A stretch of DNA of 64,000 bases from contig JAECYW010000003.1 in assembly GCA_023014335.1 (NCBI GenBank), forward strand, positions 2,046,001 through 2,110,000. The letters run 5' to 3'. Of the stretch, positions 22,597 through 33,784 are shown one piece after another. The translations under genes were made by a program, and so were the position numbers. Origin of the DNA: Galerina marginata. Lineage: Eukaryota > Basidiomycota > Agaricomycetes > Agaricales > Galerinaceae. Below the pieces are notes generated by a model. That model was not told the DNA's origin, did no database searches, and was given only the letters and a program-made list of their open reading frames with translations. Position 1 is the stretch's first letter. The number at the start of each line of letters is the position of its first letter.

Positions 22597-25196
22597 TTAA
22601 TGCAGCGAGTATTTTGCCTGATAATTTATGAGCGCCATTGAGAGGGACTGTGGGCAAAGGAAGCCAGCCATTAATAGACGCCACTCACTCGTAAGTCGCT
22701 TCCTTTCCACTGCAAGAACGGGATGAACAATAAAAATAGGCCAGCCACGATTCTGTCAGAACGATCAGTGCTTCGCTTGTATTTTGGATAAATGTATACC
22801 CACGCAGCTTCGCCTCCAAATGTTTGGATGGCGCCGCGTTTGAGGGCCCACGGCACTTGGAAATAGGCAACGCTGAAGCCTGTGCGATGATCTCAGTTAA
22901 CTGTTTATGCCGACCAGGAGAATTTTCGTACCACCAAGGACTCGACAAAGATTTATCAGTGCGCTGATCTCCCCCTGTAATCGGTCTGGATGAACGTTTA
23001 TTCTTGGTATCCTTGAGAATGTGGGGCACCTGATGTTTTGGGAAGGCGTCGTTACAGTAAGCGTAAACTGCGACGGTGTTGATCATAATGGAGAACTCTG
23101 CAATTCCCCATCCCATGATCAAAGCACCAACGCTGAGGTGCTTTTGCAGCGATGCTCCAAGTGTAAGGAACCCGCAAATATATAGGGGAACAGCAAGATA
23201 ACATGCCCTGTTCGGAAGGGTTGAGCCGTAAATCGTTTTAGAATGATATTTTGACTTGCCATAGCCGACTCTCGGCTTCGAAGACCCCCCCATTTCGTCG
23301 GATACTAGCATTCATGATGAAGTCATTAGTATATCGCCCCACAAGTTCACCAATGAGCACAGCGACCTAGAATGTTGTCTCATTGAGTATGGAAATGATG
23401 CCCGAATTTGAGTACTGACAATTGGAGTTGCGTATCCTCCGGCTATGCCGAATTGAGTGAAACCAAAACCGAAAGGGGGAGGGGTTCCCAGGAAAACAGC
23501 GTTGGTAACCTAGATAGTTGGTTACGATGCGCATTGCATAAATGACATTGGAGAATCCCCACATTTATACCAATTCCAAATCCGAAGAGCATTGCCTGGG
23601 CGAAATGGATGAGGTAAAGTCAAAGATGCTAGAAAATGTACGTACCTCAAATATCAAAAGCATAAGCAAGTGGGGCCTCCAAACCAGGCGGAAGGGGCTC
23701 ATAACGGATTCGTACCAGGAGACACGATACTTCTGCATTTTCAAGCCAGTAATTCCGATAAGGGTCTCAATCCTATACCGGAGCCCAGTTGTTGTTGGCT
23801 CTGGAATAGGCCTCACAGTACGATCGTACATGCTGGACAGACGGCGAGCATTACTTTCATGAAGGATGAAAGCAAAATAGTCTTACGTTTCTTCCATAAA
23901 GAATACGATGAGCAAGACCACGATCGCTGAGTAGATGGAACCGATTCCATATGCCCATCGCCAAGATGTTCTGGCGACCAGGAAACCAAAGGCAAACGGA
24001 GACAGGAAGGGAGAAATAATAAAGCCCATTGTCCATATGTTGAGCTTGAAAGATCGACGTAAGGTCAGAGGTAGCTACCATAACATTAGACTCACCTTTC
24101 GGGCTTGAAGATGGAATGGATACAGATCCGTGACAACATAGAGACCCTACAGACCACGATTAGAATTCACTTCAAACTAGAAGTGCGAGGACGTACAGTG
24201 ACTTGTGGTGCAGTTCTAAAAATATTTAATGTAAATAATTCGCGTCATTTCGTTAACATATGGAGTTACCCAAAGACAGCAGTTAAACATCGCATAGCTG
24301 TGTCTTCTCGTTAGAGAGGTTATCATGCAACATAAAAAGTCAGCTACAGACCCGTGAATGTCTTTAGATTTGGAGCAAAGGTGCATCCCACAAGGAAACC
24401 CAAAGCCAAGAGCTTGAAGAGCGGTCGGTGTGACGTTTGAAAGTTGAGGGACCAAGTAAGCATCTATTACATACCTGTGACCAAAATACAACAGGGAGCC
24501 GACCCAGTCGCCTGATCAACATAACGGCCATAATGCCACCCCATCCTGACGGTACTTTATGTCAGGCGCAATACTTCGGAGATGAACCTAGTCATACCCA
24601 AGAGGAAGATACTCCAACTATTGCACAAAATAATTAACAACGCGAGTTCGGCAGGAAGAGATAGACACTCACTTAGATGTAAGATTATTTATCACCCCAA
24701 CATTGGTGTCGTATTGTTCTGCAAGAGCAAAGATAGACGCAATTCCTGGAAACGACGATTGCGAGATTGGTTAGAACTCAAGCTCCGACGAAAATGGAGA
24801 CTCCCGTCATCATTTACTAACCAATTCCGGAGTCAAAATCTGGGACTATAGCTGCAAGAGTGATAATGATGAGCTGGATAGTCTTGCGACGGTCGCTCCA
24901 GTTCTGCGGATCCAAAGCGGAGTCTGTCGGTTGAGGCCAGAGCACTTTCGTGCCATCGGCTGAGAGCTTCAGTCGTGCTGCAACTGCCTCCCCAAGTTCC
25001 ACCTTGGCCTCTCTGAGATCAAACGCGATTAACGACGTTCGACGTATCGCAAGGGAGATGAGACCTACGCAGGGTCTATAATCAGACGACCAGCCCGTTG
25101 TTCATGGAACGAGTAGAGGTCGATCTCAGAAGCAGAAGCATGGCTGTTGCTGGCGGAGTCGAGCTCTTGCTTTTCGTTAACCTTTTCCGACGACAT
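22597..25196 (-). CDS. major facilitator superfamily transporter
   Basis: Integral membrane permease, about 490 residues from roughly ten small exons. The cytosolic N-terminus MSSEKVNEKQELDSAS leads to DPQNWSDRRKTIQLIIIT, typical of fungal MFS proteins. Later exons give GIASIFALAEQYDTNVGVIN, GWGGIMAVMLIRRLGRLPVV (loop 2-3 motif A region), ALGFLVGCTFAPN, GLYVVTDLYPFHLQARK and TSWRWAYGIGS. The second half contains FGFGFTQFGIAGGYATPIV and GWGIAEFSIMINTVAVYAY. The last exon, spliced from CACAG, ends RSLSMALINYQAKYSLH with a stop at 22597-22599. The frame stays open through all inferred splices. It could serve the metabolite locus that begins about 4 kb to the right, but basidiomycetes have many such permeases. 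Confidence 0.88.
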
Positions 25197-26429
25197 GCGG
25201 AGAGTGGATGGAGTCAAGAACGCAAGGAGCGATACGCTTGCGACTAAATACAAATACCTGTCGGATATAATCCATTGTTTAGGAAAGGCGCCTCGTGGGC
25301 AAAGTTGAGAAGACCAGGGAATACCTTTCCGATTGTGTCCGTGAGTAAACCGGAAATGAGTGGATAGTCTATTTTGGCATTCAATTCGGTAATGTGTGGG
25401 AAGAGCCTAAGATGTGAGTTCAGCTTCCTCGGTCAGGTGGGTGGCTTCTACGCAGGGTACCTGAATTTTAGGTGGACTGAGGTCAGTGAGGAGCGGAATT
25501 GGGTGGGAAGTATGAATAGAGTACGTGTTTATTCCACTGAAGGAGAAAGGATTTGTGAGGGCCAGGGCTTGAACGTGAGAGGGGTACGACCAAAATCGTA
25601 ATGGAGTCGCCAACTGGTTCTGGAGAATCCTAAGTCGTGGTGATTGTGCTGGTCGAGGTACTGTATTGTCATTGATCGTGACCTTCGAAGAAACCTAAAC
25701 GAAGGAGAAAAATAGGATATCAGATAAGTACGTGAATTAACAATTGGATGATTACTCTGGCCAGCGTAAGGTCAGAGCATTTTTGATCAACAACCGGAAT
25801 AGCGAATGGTTAGATGACGTACATCGGCTGGCAACGAAGGCTGCAGAATGGGGTTTATCCCGAAGTAACACACTGGGAGAGGATAGGCCACCCAGGATCA
25901 GACCATTGGAAAATATGTCGTTTGCACTGCGCACGCCCACGAGTCGCACACCAACACAGATAAGCTAGAAACAGGCTGACAATGGATCCATAGGTGCGAG
26001 AGCTTGATGGCTTTAGAATTTAGATATTTCCCTGTTTCAGAGTGGTAACATGTGCAGGAGGTTGGCAGTGTGAACTTGTGGGAGATATCCATGCCAGTCG
26101 AGTTGACTTGAAGGAAGCGACTGCAAAGCAAGAATCAACTTGAACACCTCAGCCTGAGATGTTAAACAAAATTTCAAGAAATGTGCAGTTCGAACCAAAA
26201 ACTAATTCACACAGAGTATGCGTAGAGAGTACAGGTTTGACTAGCTTGAGGGGTAGCAGTAGCGAGAATCAGAGCAATTTGAGGGCGACCGAAGGCAACG
26301 CACAATCGCAACCACTGTGGGTGACCGTGAGAAACGATGAGAAATAAACCAAAACAACACCTTCAACTTGCCTGGCCCTTCAACGACACCCTCTTGACAC
26401 CCTCAGGCCTTTCAGAGTTACTTCATTGA
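25197..26429. other. intergenic, no gene seen
   Basis: 5' flank of the MFS transporter. Short open frames near 25374-25613 and 25744-26131 on both strands have no recognisable features. Confidence 0.5.
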
Positions 26430-26960
26430 TTTTTCTAGGCGTTTATGAGATGCTCTCCATCCTTTCAAGGTCCATAAATACCCCCCTACTACTTCTCATC
26501 CAATATCCAACATCCCGTCAGGGCGCGACATCAAAAGCTTGTCCTCGAATCATATTTAGCACTCAACACCTTGGAATCCTCGCCGTTGTTCAACAGAATA
26601 ATTTATCTCAATTATCACTCCGGGAACTATTGCAGTGCTTAATTCAGCGGGATTCAATCTCACCCGAAAATTGGAGCGGCCGATCGGGCTCACATCGAGC
26701 ACCAAGCCTGTGCGACCTTCTGACGGCGAAGACTACATAAGCAGATGATTCTACTGCTGATGTGAGATATTACCATGGTTAGGACAGGTTAGGACGCAGG
26801 ACATGGAGCCGGTGTGGTTGGTGGCTCAAAAGCTGAAGGTTCCAAGGGAAGATATACAAGCCGAAGGAGACGGAAGCCCAGTGTTTTGGTGCGTGTTTCG
26901 ATTCATTGTTTTCGTCGCTAAATTTGTTACGAGTGCAAATAGGATACCTATACATCCACC
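26430..26960 (+). pseudogene. degenerate copy of the mitochondrial ribosomal protein uS8m gene
   Basis: Nucleotide similarity to the uS8m gene at 32.2 kb is obvious in blocks: GCGCGACATCAAAAGCTTGTC aligns with its coding start region (around 26520), GGAACTATTGCA and GGAGCGGC blocks follow, and ACGCAGGACATGGAGC through AAGGTTCCAAGGGAAG match its 3' end, continuing into the 3' flank (TTTTGGTGCGTGTTTCG, CGTCGCTAA). Roughly 110 bp of the middle is missing, and frameshifts and stop codons disrupt the frame. It lacks the 11-bp tandem duplication present at the start of the other copy. A dead paralogue created by duplication of the gene with its flanks. Confidence 0.8.
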
Positions 26961-28049
26961 TCAAACTTATGCCTCACTTTGGATCATAGCATCTTGTCTC
27001 CACTATGCTTCTAAGCATTCTAATCTTGGCTGAAGGGCTCCAATAAGCCTAGGAACCCGGTGCTTGAATCTTTCACCCCTGACGGGGAAATCATGCCAGA
27101 GGCTCAGGGGGTGGGATGAGCACCCACTGTTTAAGCGACTCACAAAATTTGTAGAAGTCCTCTTCCTAAATTTGCCGGCGGTGAGACCGAGGATATCGAA
27201 CATCTGTGTTTATGTCTTCTTCAAGTTATGTCTCGGCAGTAACTCCCTTATTGTGTTGTTTTGTGAGTTTTTTTGCCGCACTGTAGTGCCCTCTTCGTCT
27301 TGAATGTGTTCACCACGACTGTTTAGCAATTCGCGCCTAGTTCCCGCTTAAACAGGTTTTCCTCTTCAACCGCGTAAATATTTATGCGCGATGACGCTAA
27401 TTTAATGAAGGGTGGGACTTCTGTCAGCTTCTCTGGCAGCGATTCCAATACCAAAATAGTTTTCGTTACTCCTGGCGCTTCTTGATCGAGGCCTTCCGGA
27501 CCCTGGATTACACGATCACTAATAGGCGCTCGTTGGGGCAACTCACAGCCCCTAATGCGATGTAAAATTCTGGGGTAAGTTTGTATGTAAGCCCAGATAG
27601 CCAAACTGCCTTAAATCTTGCTCTTGCTTGAGGTTTCGATAGCACTGACATCTTGTAGAAGGCTGGTGTTGAGCTAGCCTGGAAAGTGTGTTTTAGCATG
27701 GTTGGGCGGTGCCGCACTGCTCTGGGAGTTGACAAGATATCCCTCTGTTCCTTCGCCGTCTCGTCATCTCACGACCCACTGCGTTCTCGGCTGGATCCGC
27801 AAGCAGCGGCGGGCACCTTAGAGACGGTTTGGTTTTTTTGGCACAGGTGTATTGGTCCTTCTTTCCCCTATTATTAGGACCAACATCTGCTCTTTGTCAT
27901 CGAAGATATGTCATAGGCATAAATAATATCTCCATAAAGCCTGCCAGGTCTTTGACTCTGTTAGGCGGCAATGTGACTTCTTTCGATGGACTCGAACCTT
28001 TCATACAAAATACTGTCGACAGAAACTTCAAGCATAATCACTAATTCGA
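26961..28049. other. intergenic, possibly decayed DNA
   Basis: Minus-strand frames at 27323-27735 together encode about 150 codons without recognisable family features. I cannot assign a gene. Confidence 0.4.
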
Positions 28050-29160
28050 ATCGTTGCACTTCGCCTAGGGTAGTCTCCCCGAGTCCCTCACTTGACAATA
28101 TAAACGGCTTGCATTGCCATCTTCATGCGCAAACACTGTCCCCGCAAAGGCCGGCTGCTCGTCCATTCCAAACGGATACTCCCCCGTGAGGTCGATCAAC
28201 ACTTGTCTGTCTAGATTGAATGATGGTGATTCCTGCGGCACACCCACTTGCTAGAAGCATTTAAAAATGGAGGCGACTACGCCCACCTGCTCGGGAGGGG
28301 GACTGCGAAGATTGTGATGCTAGTCTAGACTCAGTTACGTAGGTGACCGACAGAGAACAAGAATGTACTTCACAGTCGCAAAGGCAATGGCGATACCGAA
28401 AGTACCGAGACAGAATTCAGGGAGAGAAAATCGCCACTGAACAGGCGAGTCAGCGAATGGGAGAAGAGCGTTCTAGCCATTGCCAGCGCTTTCCCAGCGA
28501 TGATCATCCATTTTAGCGGCAAATTTTGCTGTAGAACCTTGGTTAAGGTGTAAAATCATATGTGATAGTCAGTGAGGCATTGACCTTGAGTACTCACAAA
28601 TGAACAGGGGCAAATATAGGGTACAGCCGTACACATTTTTCCAGATTCAGGAGAACAAAAATTGAACTGTCGCCGCCACATGAACGCTGAGGTTGCCCGG
28701 GCGGAACCCAAGAGGACGGCGAAGTTTAGATGGCATCAAAGACTGGAGGACTGAGATTAAGTTAACTGGGCGAGGAAAGCATACGTAAATGATCATGTTT
28801 ATTAATTACATAGGGGCGATATCTTCTGGAAAACGAGCCTCTCACACAACAAAATCCAGCGATAAGGAATAGGGAAAGAATTTGTGGAGTTAGGCAATGA
28901 ATGAGGTGTATTCCATTCAATCACGAAGTTTGTCATTACACCAAAGATAAGGAGGACAATCCAACTTGCTACTGGGGCGTATTAGCCTTCATCCGGAGTC
29001 GCACCGAGAGAGAATGCTGTCCTCACCAGTCAAAAATGAAACACCCGTGGATGTGGCTCCAGCATGCTTGAAGTACTTACCTATTTCAAGAGCAGCCTCG
29101 ATCAACGGCCCTAGAAAAGAGTGGCAATTTACTAGGCACTTATAGCCTAGCTGAGGCTGG
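28050..29160 (-). pseudogene. broken MFS transporter, drug:H+ antiporter-like
   Basis: Minus-strand fragments read as transmembrane pieces of a DHA2-like permease in the right order: SWIVLLIFGVMTNFVIEWN (about 28960-28900), QWRFSLPEFCLGTFGIAIAF (about 28440-28380), then PLPEQVGVVASIFKCF at about 28305-28250. Directly after the last segment the frame meets TAG followed by CAAGTGGGTG (QVGV), as if a CAG codon became TAG. A few codons later the frame that continues the motif (AAGITIIQS) is shifted by one base, consistent with a single-base loss. The N-terminal half is unrecognisable. Two independent lesions in a conserved segment argue for a pseudogene, although heavy mis-splicing on my part cannot be fully excluded. 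Confidence 0.6.
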
Positions 29161-29316
29161 ACGCCATCGCATCAGAAATGAAGTGTCTAGGTTAGCAGGT
29201 TCACTGCTACATGATGCGATCAGGTAAAGAGATTTATATCTTGATGATTCCTTTTTATAAATGTAAGTAAAGAATTTGCAGACCCAAGAAAATCTTACCC
29301 GAACCCCAGTTTCGAA

Positions 29317-30577
29317 ATGGTCACTTCCCACACCTATGCTCTTTCTGACGGCATCGACATTGCTTTTACCGACAGTGGCGCACCAATAGGCTCCACTGAC
29401 TACACAACTCTGGTTATCTTCCATGGTAGCGCTTTCACCGGATGTGGGTGCTTTTACACTCTTCTGTTAAGCCGATTCAGAAGTGCGCCCAGGTGGTTTC
29501 GAAAAACTGCATGCCTATGCCCACCAAAGAAACCTTCGCGCCGTTATTTGGAACCGCAGAGATTACCCTGGTTCGACCAAGTACACTGACGCCGAACTGC
29601 AGGATTACAATGAAGGTCGCAAAGTTTTTCTTGATAGGCTTTCAGTTCAACTCGCCGATTTCCTCAAGCAATTTATCGAGAAGGAATCGGTCCCCAAGAT
29701 AAGCGCCGATCGAAAATCAGGCGGGTTTGCGTTGATGGGCTGGTCGATGGGCTCTGCGACCGCTATGCCCCTCTTTTCCGACCCAAATCTTATTTCCGGT
29801 GGAGTGTACACCATTCTTGAATCTTATGTCAAGGATCTTATCCTATACGGTGGGTCGGGTAGCCGTTATTTGATGCCCTCCGCCTAACCACAATCATCCC
29901 CACAGATCCACCATATCTGTCTTTTGGCTACGAACTCCCTGCAGACCACCAGACGTACAATCCTTGGACTGACCCTAACTGCAAAACTCCTGAGGCATTG
30001 TACCAGAACTTCGGCTTTTGGGTCAGCTCGTATTACGACCACCCAGACATGTCCGGCAGTATCCATGGCTTGGACTACAGGAAGCGCACTGATCAAGCTA
30101 CGATCACATCGTGGACTCCTGAAGAATTTCAGAGGAACTACTGTGAATCCGCTGCCGTGAGATCCGAGCTACAAATGTAAGCAATATTAGCGTGTAGCCT
30201 TTAGATTGTACTTTCTGACGGTCCGATTGAGGTACGTTCCTCCCATGCAAGGGACCCTAAACGATCTCACCCACCGCGTTCTCTTCGACGAGCATCTGAC
30301 GCAGACATTCTTCTCGAGAGTGCCTGTCATCTACATTAGCGCGACTAGATCAAACTGGCAATGCATATGGGGATATATGGAAGCAAAGAGGTATTATGAA
30401 AAATTCTTAGCGGAAGGCAGGAAGATTCGACCTACCAACTTCTTCCTGATCGAGGGAGGGAATCATTTTGTAGGATTTTCTCCTTGTATTGTGTGAGCAG
30501 TCGGTGACATCGCACAGGTCCACGGGGATATGCCCAAAGAGTTGATGGATTTCGTTGTAGCTGGAATCAGAGGTTGA
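29317..30577 (+). CDS. alpha/beta hydrolase, copy 1 of the metabolite locus
   Basis: Serine hydrolase fold, about 360 residues in five exons. The start is MVTSHTYALSDGIDIAF; the oxyanion-loop region is VIFHGSAFTG, then FEKLHAYAHQRNLRAVIWNR and RRDYPGS, a conserved family motif. The nucleophile elbow is ALMGWSMGSATAM. Catalytic histidine lies near the C-terminus in EGGNHFVH, whose last residues come from a final exon after an intron at about 30471-30518; the stop is at 30575-30577. Other introns are near 29445-29493 and 29862-29907, the last joining LILY to DPPYLSFGYEL. It shares layout and motifs with the hydrolase at 36.6-37.8 kb. Possible roles are ester hydrolysis or acyl transfer on the pathway product; not shown by sequence. 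Confidence 0.87.
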
Positions 30578-32184
30578 AGGGACCCATGAACGTAGACTGT
30601 TCGTACACTTGATCTTGTACCCGGCCTGAATCGAATAAAACAATCCCTTCATCATGATATAACGGCAAGTAACAGCAGTAAGCTTATGACTTTGTAGACG
30701 GTATCGGTCCTCGGGATTTAGAACTTTGCAAGGGTAAGCCAGTCTGTCACAGTTAAGGAGCAGGCAGGCGGGGAACTTTTTTATGACATGTTCAGCGTCA
30801 GGCCGAGTAGATTCTATGTGTGAGTGATATCATGCAGTTGATGACAACAGGCGCAAGTTCGGGAGAGTAGGGCAGCCGTCGTTTGATGTGGACGGTTAAA
30901 ACCCAAAGGTGGCGCTTAGGTCTCGATCGCCCTAGAAGAACGGAAGCACTGCGGAAGGTCAGTCTTTGGAGAGACACCTGGATCGACAACTGTCCACATG
31001 AGATTTGAGTAAGACAGACCTAAGATGGAGAGCCAGAATGAGTATTTGCGTAATCGACGAATGGGAATTCCTCGAAAACCTCCAACGACAGCCAAATTCG
31101 GGGGCTTTCAACCTTAAATGTACCAAGTGCACTCAATCTTAGGTTCACAGCGGCACAGAGTAGTCTGCCATCACGGCCCAAAGATATCCTGTAGCAGTTC
31201 AAGCCATCGCGAACAGAATGTGCACCCAAGCCGGGAAACGAATCCCGCCTTCACCCAGTCCGCAGTCGGCCTTGAGTTATCGCATGGTCTACTTTTTCCT
31301 GTACCTGCCATCGGAAGGAGTTGCTGCCTCCTATCGAAATAGAGAAAATGAGGTTAAAGGAATTTTAAATGCCAATGATACGAGGATTTGTGACTCAGCC
31401 ACGCTTTCCCAGTGAGATTCTGCACATTCAATCCTTGGATGGTCGATTTGTATCCGATCAGGGTGAAGACTCAATTGTATGCTGGCCTTCTTACTGAACC
31501 CTTACTGAACCTGCGGGAGTCGCAGAAGGGCAAGGTCGATGTCAAAGCAAGGTCCCTCTACAATCTGAATCATCACCGTATTCTCCCTATCAGCAGAGAA
31601 TGCCCACAGTTCGAGAAACCGTTATGTCAGTACTCGTGCACGACGGTCTGTCGTTGTGACCGTTTCACCTGCAACTTTTCGCGGGATCGGGGATTTCTGA
31701 GAAATCGTCAAGAATAGGTTTTTACATAAGTTCGAAAAAAAAAAAGGCTGACCTGACCTTTCCATCATTAGGCCAGAGAGCTTTTCTGTTGGATTCAGCA
31801 ACCACTTATTGAACCAAAGCATTCACCCATACCAACCAAATTGAGGGAAAGACGAAGTTCATAGCGAAATGTTCCAGCAGTATGAGGAATAAAATCTATC
31901 AGTATGTAGGGCTCGAAGATGCGAGTGAAGAGTCAAGACAGGCAGTCTTCGGCTTGGCAGGATGGTTGTCTTTGCTGATCATGTGACCAGTGGCTTTTGA
32001 AAAGAAAACGGCGTGTGCTCAAGCGCTCACTGCTCATCGTCCAGGACCTCCATCCGGCTCAGTGCCGGGCTCACTCAACCACATCTTCAGTTACACGGCT
32101 CAGACAGTTGAGATCCACTGCTATACCACTACGTTTTTTTTGTTTCAATTTATGAAAGGCTAAGCTATTGTTCAAGCTACTCTA
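30578..32184. other. intergenic, no gene seen
   Basis: About 1.6 kb with only short frames. A run of 12 A residues near 31735 is not attached to any recognisable retrotransposed sequence. Confidence 0.5.
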
Positions 32185-32195
32185 ATGCTCCCCTT

Positions 32196-32657
32196 GTGCT
32201 CCCCCATGACCTCTGTTCCAAGATCCAAAATGCCTTCAGAGCGCGACACCAAAAGCTCGTCGTGAATCACAACACTCAAAACCTCGGAATCCTCAGTATC
32301 CTTCTGCGTGCGGGGTTTATATCAAGTATTACGCGGGGAACTATTGCAAGGCCTGATCCAGCGGAATTCAATCTCGCTAAGGAGTCGGAGCGGCGGATAT
32401 GGGCTGACCTCAAGTACCGCGACGACCAGCCGGTGCTCAGTAACATGGAACTCATTAGCAAACCCAGTCGACCCGTTTTCCTCGAATTGTCGGGTATTCG
32501 GGCCATTTGTTCAGGGCGGAGGGCCGGGCAGGTGAATCCACTGGGGATGGGAGAGGTTGCAATGGTCAAGACGCAGGATAGGGAGCACGAGTGGTTAGAG
32601 GCTAGAGAATCTCTTCAGTTGAAGATTCCAGGGGAAGTTGTATGTAGGGCAAGGTAG
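32196..32657 (+). CDS. mitochondrial ribosomal protein uS8m (S8), start codon disrupted
   Basis: Small-subunit mitochondrial ribosomal protein. The 153-codon frame covers the whole family length: LPHDLCSKIQNAFRARHQK at the N-terminus, LGILSILLRAGFISSITRGT, ERRIWADLKYRDDQPVLSNM, IRAICSGRRAG, PLGMGEVAMVKT and the ending GEVVCRAR. The frame has no ATG before the conserved region; its first family codon is GTG at 32196 where ATG is expected. Eleven bases upstream an ATG starts a near-identical block (TAATGCTCCCC versus TTGTGCTCCCC), so an 11-bp tandem duplication has moved the original ATG (32185) out of frame. Translation from it hits a stop after about 25 codons. Either a non-AUG start or an unseen upstream exon is used, or this copy is newly dead. 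Confidence 0.85.
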   Translation: MLPHDLCSKIQNAFRARHQKLVVNHNTQNLGILSILLRAGFISSITRGTIARPDPAEFNLAKESERRIWADLKYRDDQPVLSNMELISKPSRPVFLELSGIRAICSGRRAGQVNPLGMGEVAMVKTQDREHEWLEARESLQLKIPGEVVCRAR

Positions 32658-33784
32658 AGAAAATGCCTATGTTTGGTGCGTTTTGTTTTACCTTATGTTT
32701 CATCGTCGCTAAGTAATCCACCAATAGCGCAGATAGTAATATTATTATGCATCTAATTCGAAAATTATACCCCTTCTGTGATCTTAATCCTATTGCAATT
32801 CTTAGGATTGGTTCGATTGTGACCGACGAAATCTGATGGCGTGTTCCCCTCCACGAACTGAGTTTGTATACCTTCTTTCTTGTTGCATTTCTGTTTTGTA
32901 CCACTAACTCGTTTTCTTCAGGTTCATTCTTCTCCTTCTGAGATGGGGCCCCAAATCCTTCCGTGATGCCCAGACCTCCACCACGATCACTAGGGTATGA
33001 GGTTAATCTCTGGAAGTAGAATAATGGAGGTTGGTTTTTCGAGACGTTTAATGCATGTTTAATTTGAGTAGCTTATGCACAGCAGGGATGTGGTCCAGGT
33101 CAATCAGGGCTGCTTAACTGCGCCAATGTTTGGGCCCGTTGCCAGCAAATTCATTAGAAGCCAATCGCGATCGTTATGAAAATATCTGTCATCAAATATC
33201 TAATTTGGTTCTTGGGCTTCCGTGCCGCAGTTTCGGACAGTGGGATTATCGGATCCTTACTTTCACCAAAATATCGAGATGGGATTACATTCGAAAAAGG
33301 TTAGTGATAGTAATAGATTTATATGATGATGATACTCTACTTTCAATTTTAGCGCTACGTGGGTATGTATCCCCGTCGTGTTCGCGGGATATCAATCCCA
33401 GAACGGGAAATATGCCCACTGGCCCTTGTCATGCCACCACTAGGCACAACCCTCACCCGGGGATGGACACCAACCAACCGCTTCTTCAGCGTGCTCACTG
33501 GGTTATGGGCCCTATTCATGGATAACACTCAGTATCTACCCAAACCACACGAAGCTGGGCTCCCCAACAGAAATTAGTTCATCCTTATCTTGACGGTGAT
33601 TGTTGATCATCATTCAAACATTTCATTGAAGTTCTCATCTAGACTTGTATCCACTTTAAGGAACTAAAACCAGCTGATTCGTCAGATGCGCTCTTCTTGT
33701 GCTCTGAATTTTGAAAGCCTTCCAGAAAGCTGAACCCAGCCGAAATCTACCGGGCCAAACATTGGTCCATTCAGCAGCTTCAGC
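32658..33784. other. intergenic and promoter region of the flavin monooxygenase gene
   Basis: The first part (to about 32760) still resembles the flank of the degenerate uS8m copy at 26.9 kb. The rest shows no coding signal; a plus frame at 33130-33577 lacks family features. Confidence 0.45.

Noticed and set aside
31735..31748. Poly-A run as a retroposon tail
   Set aside because: No retrotransposed gene or target duplication is found beside it.
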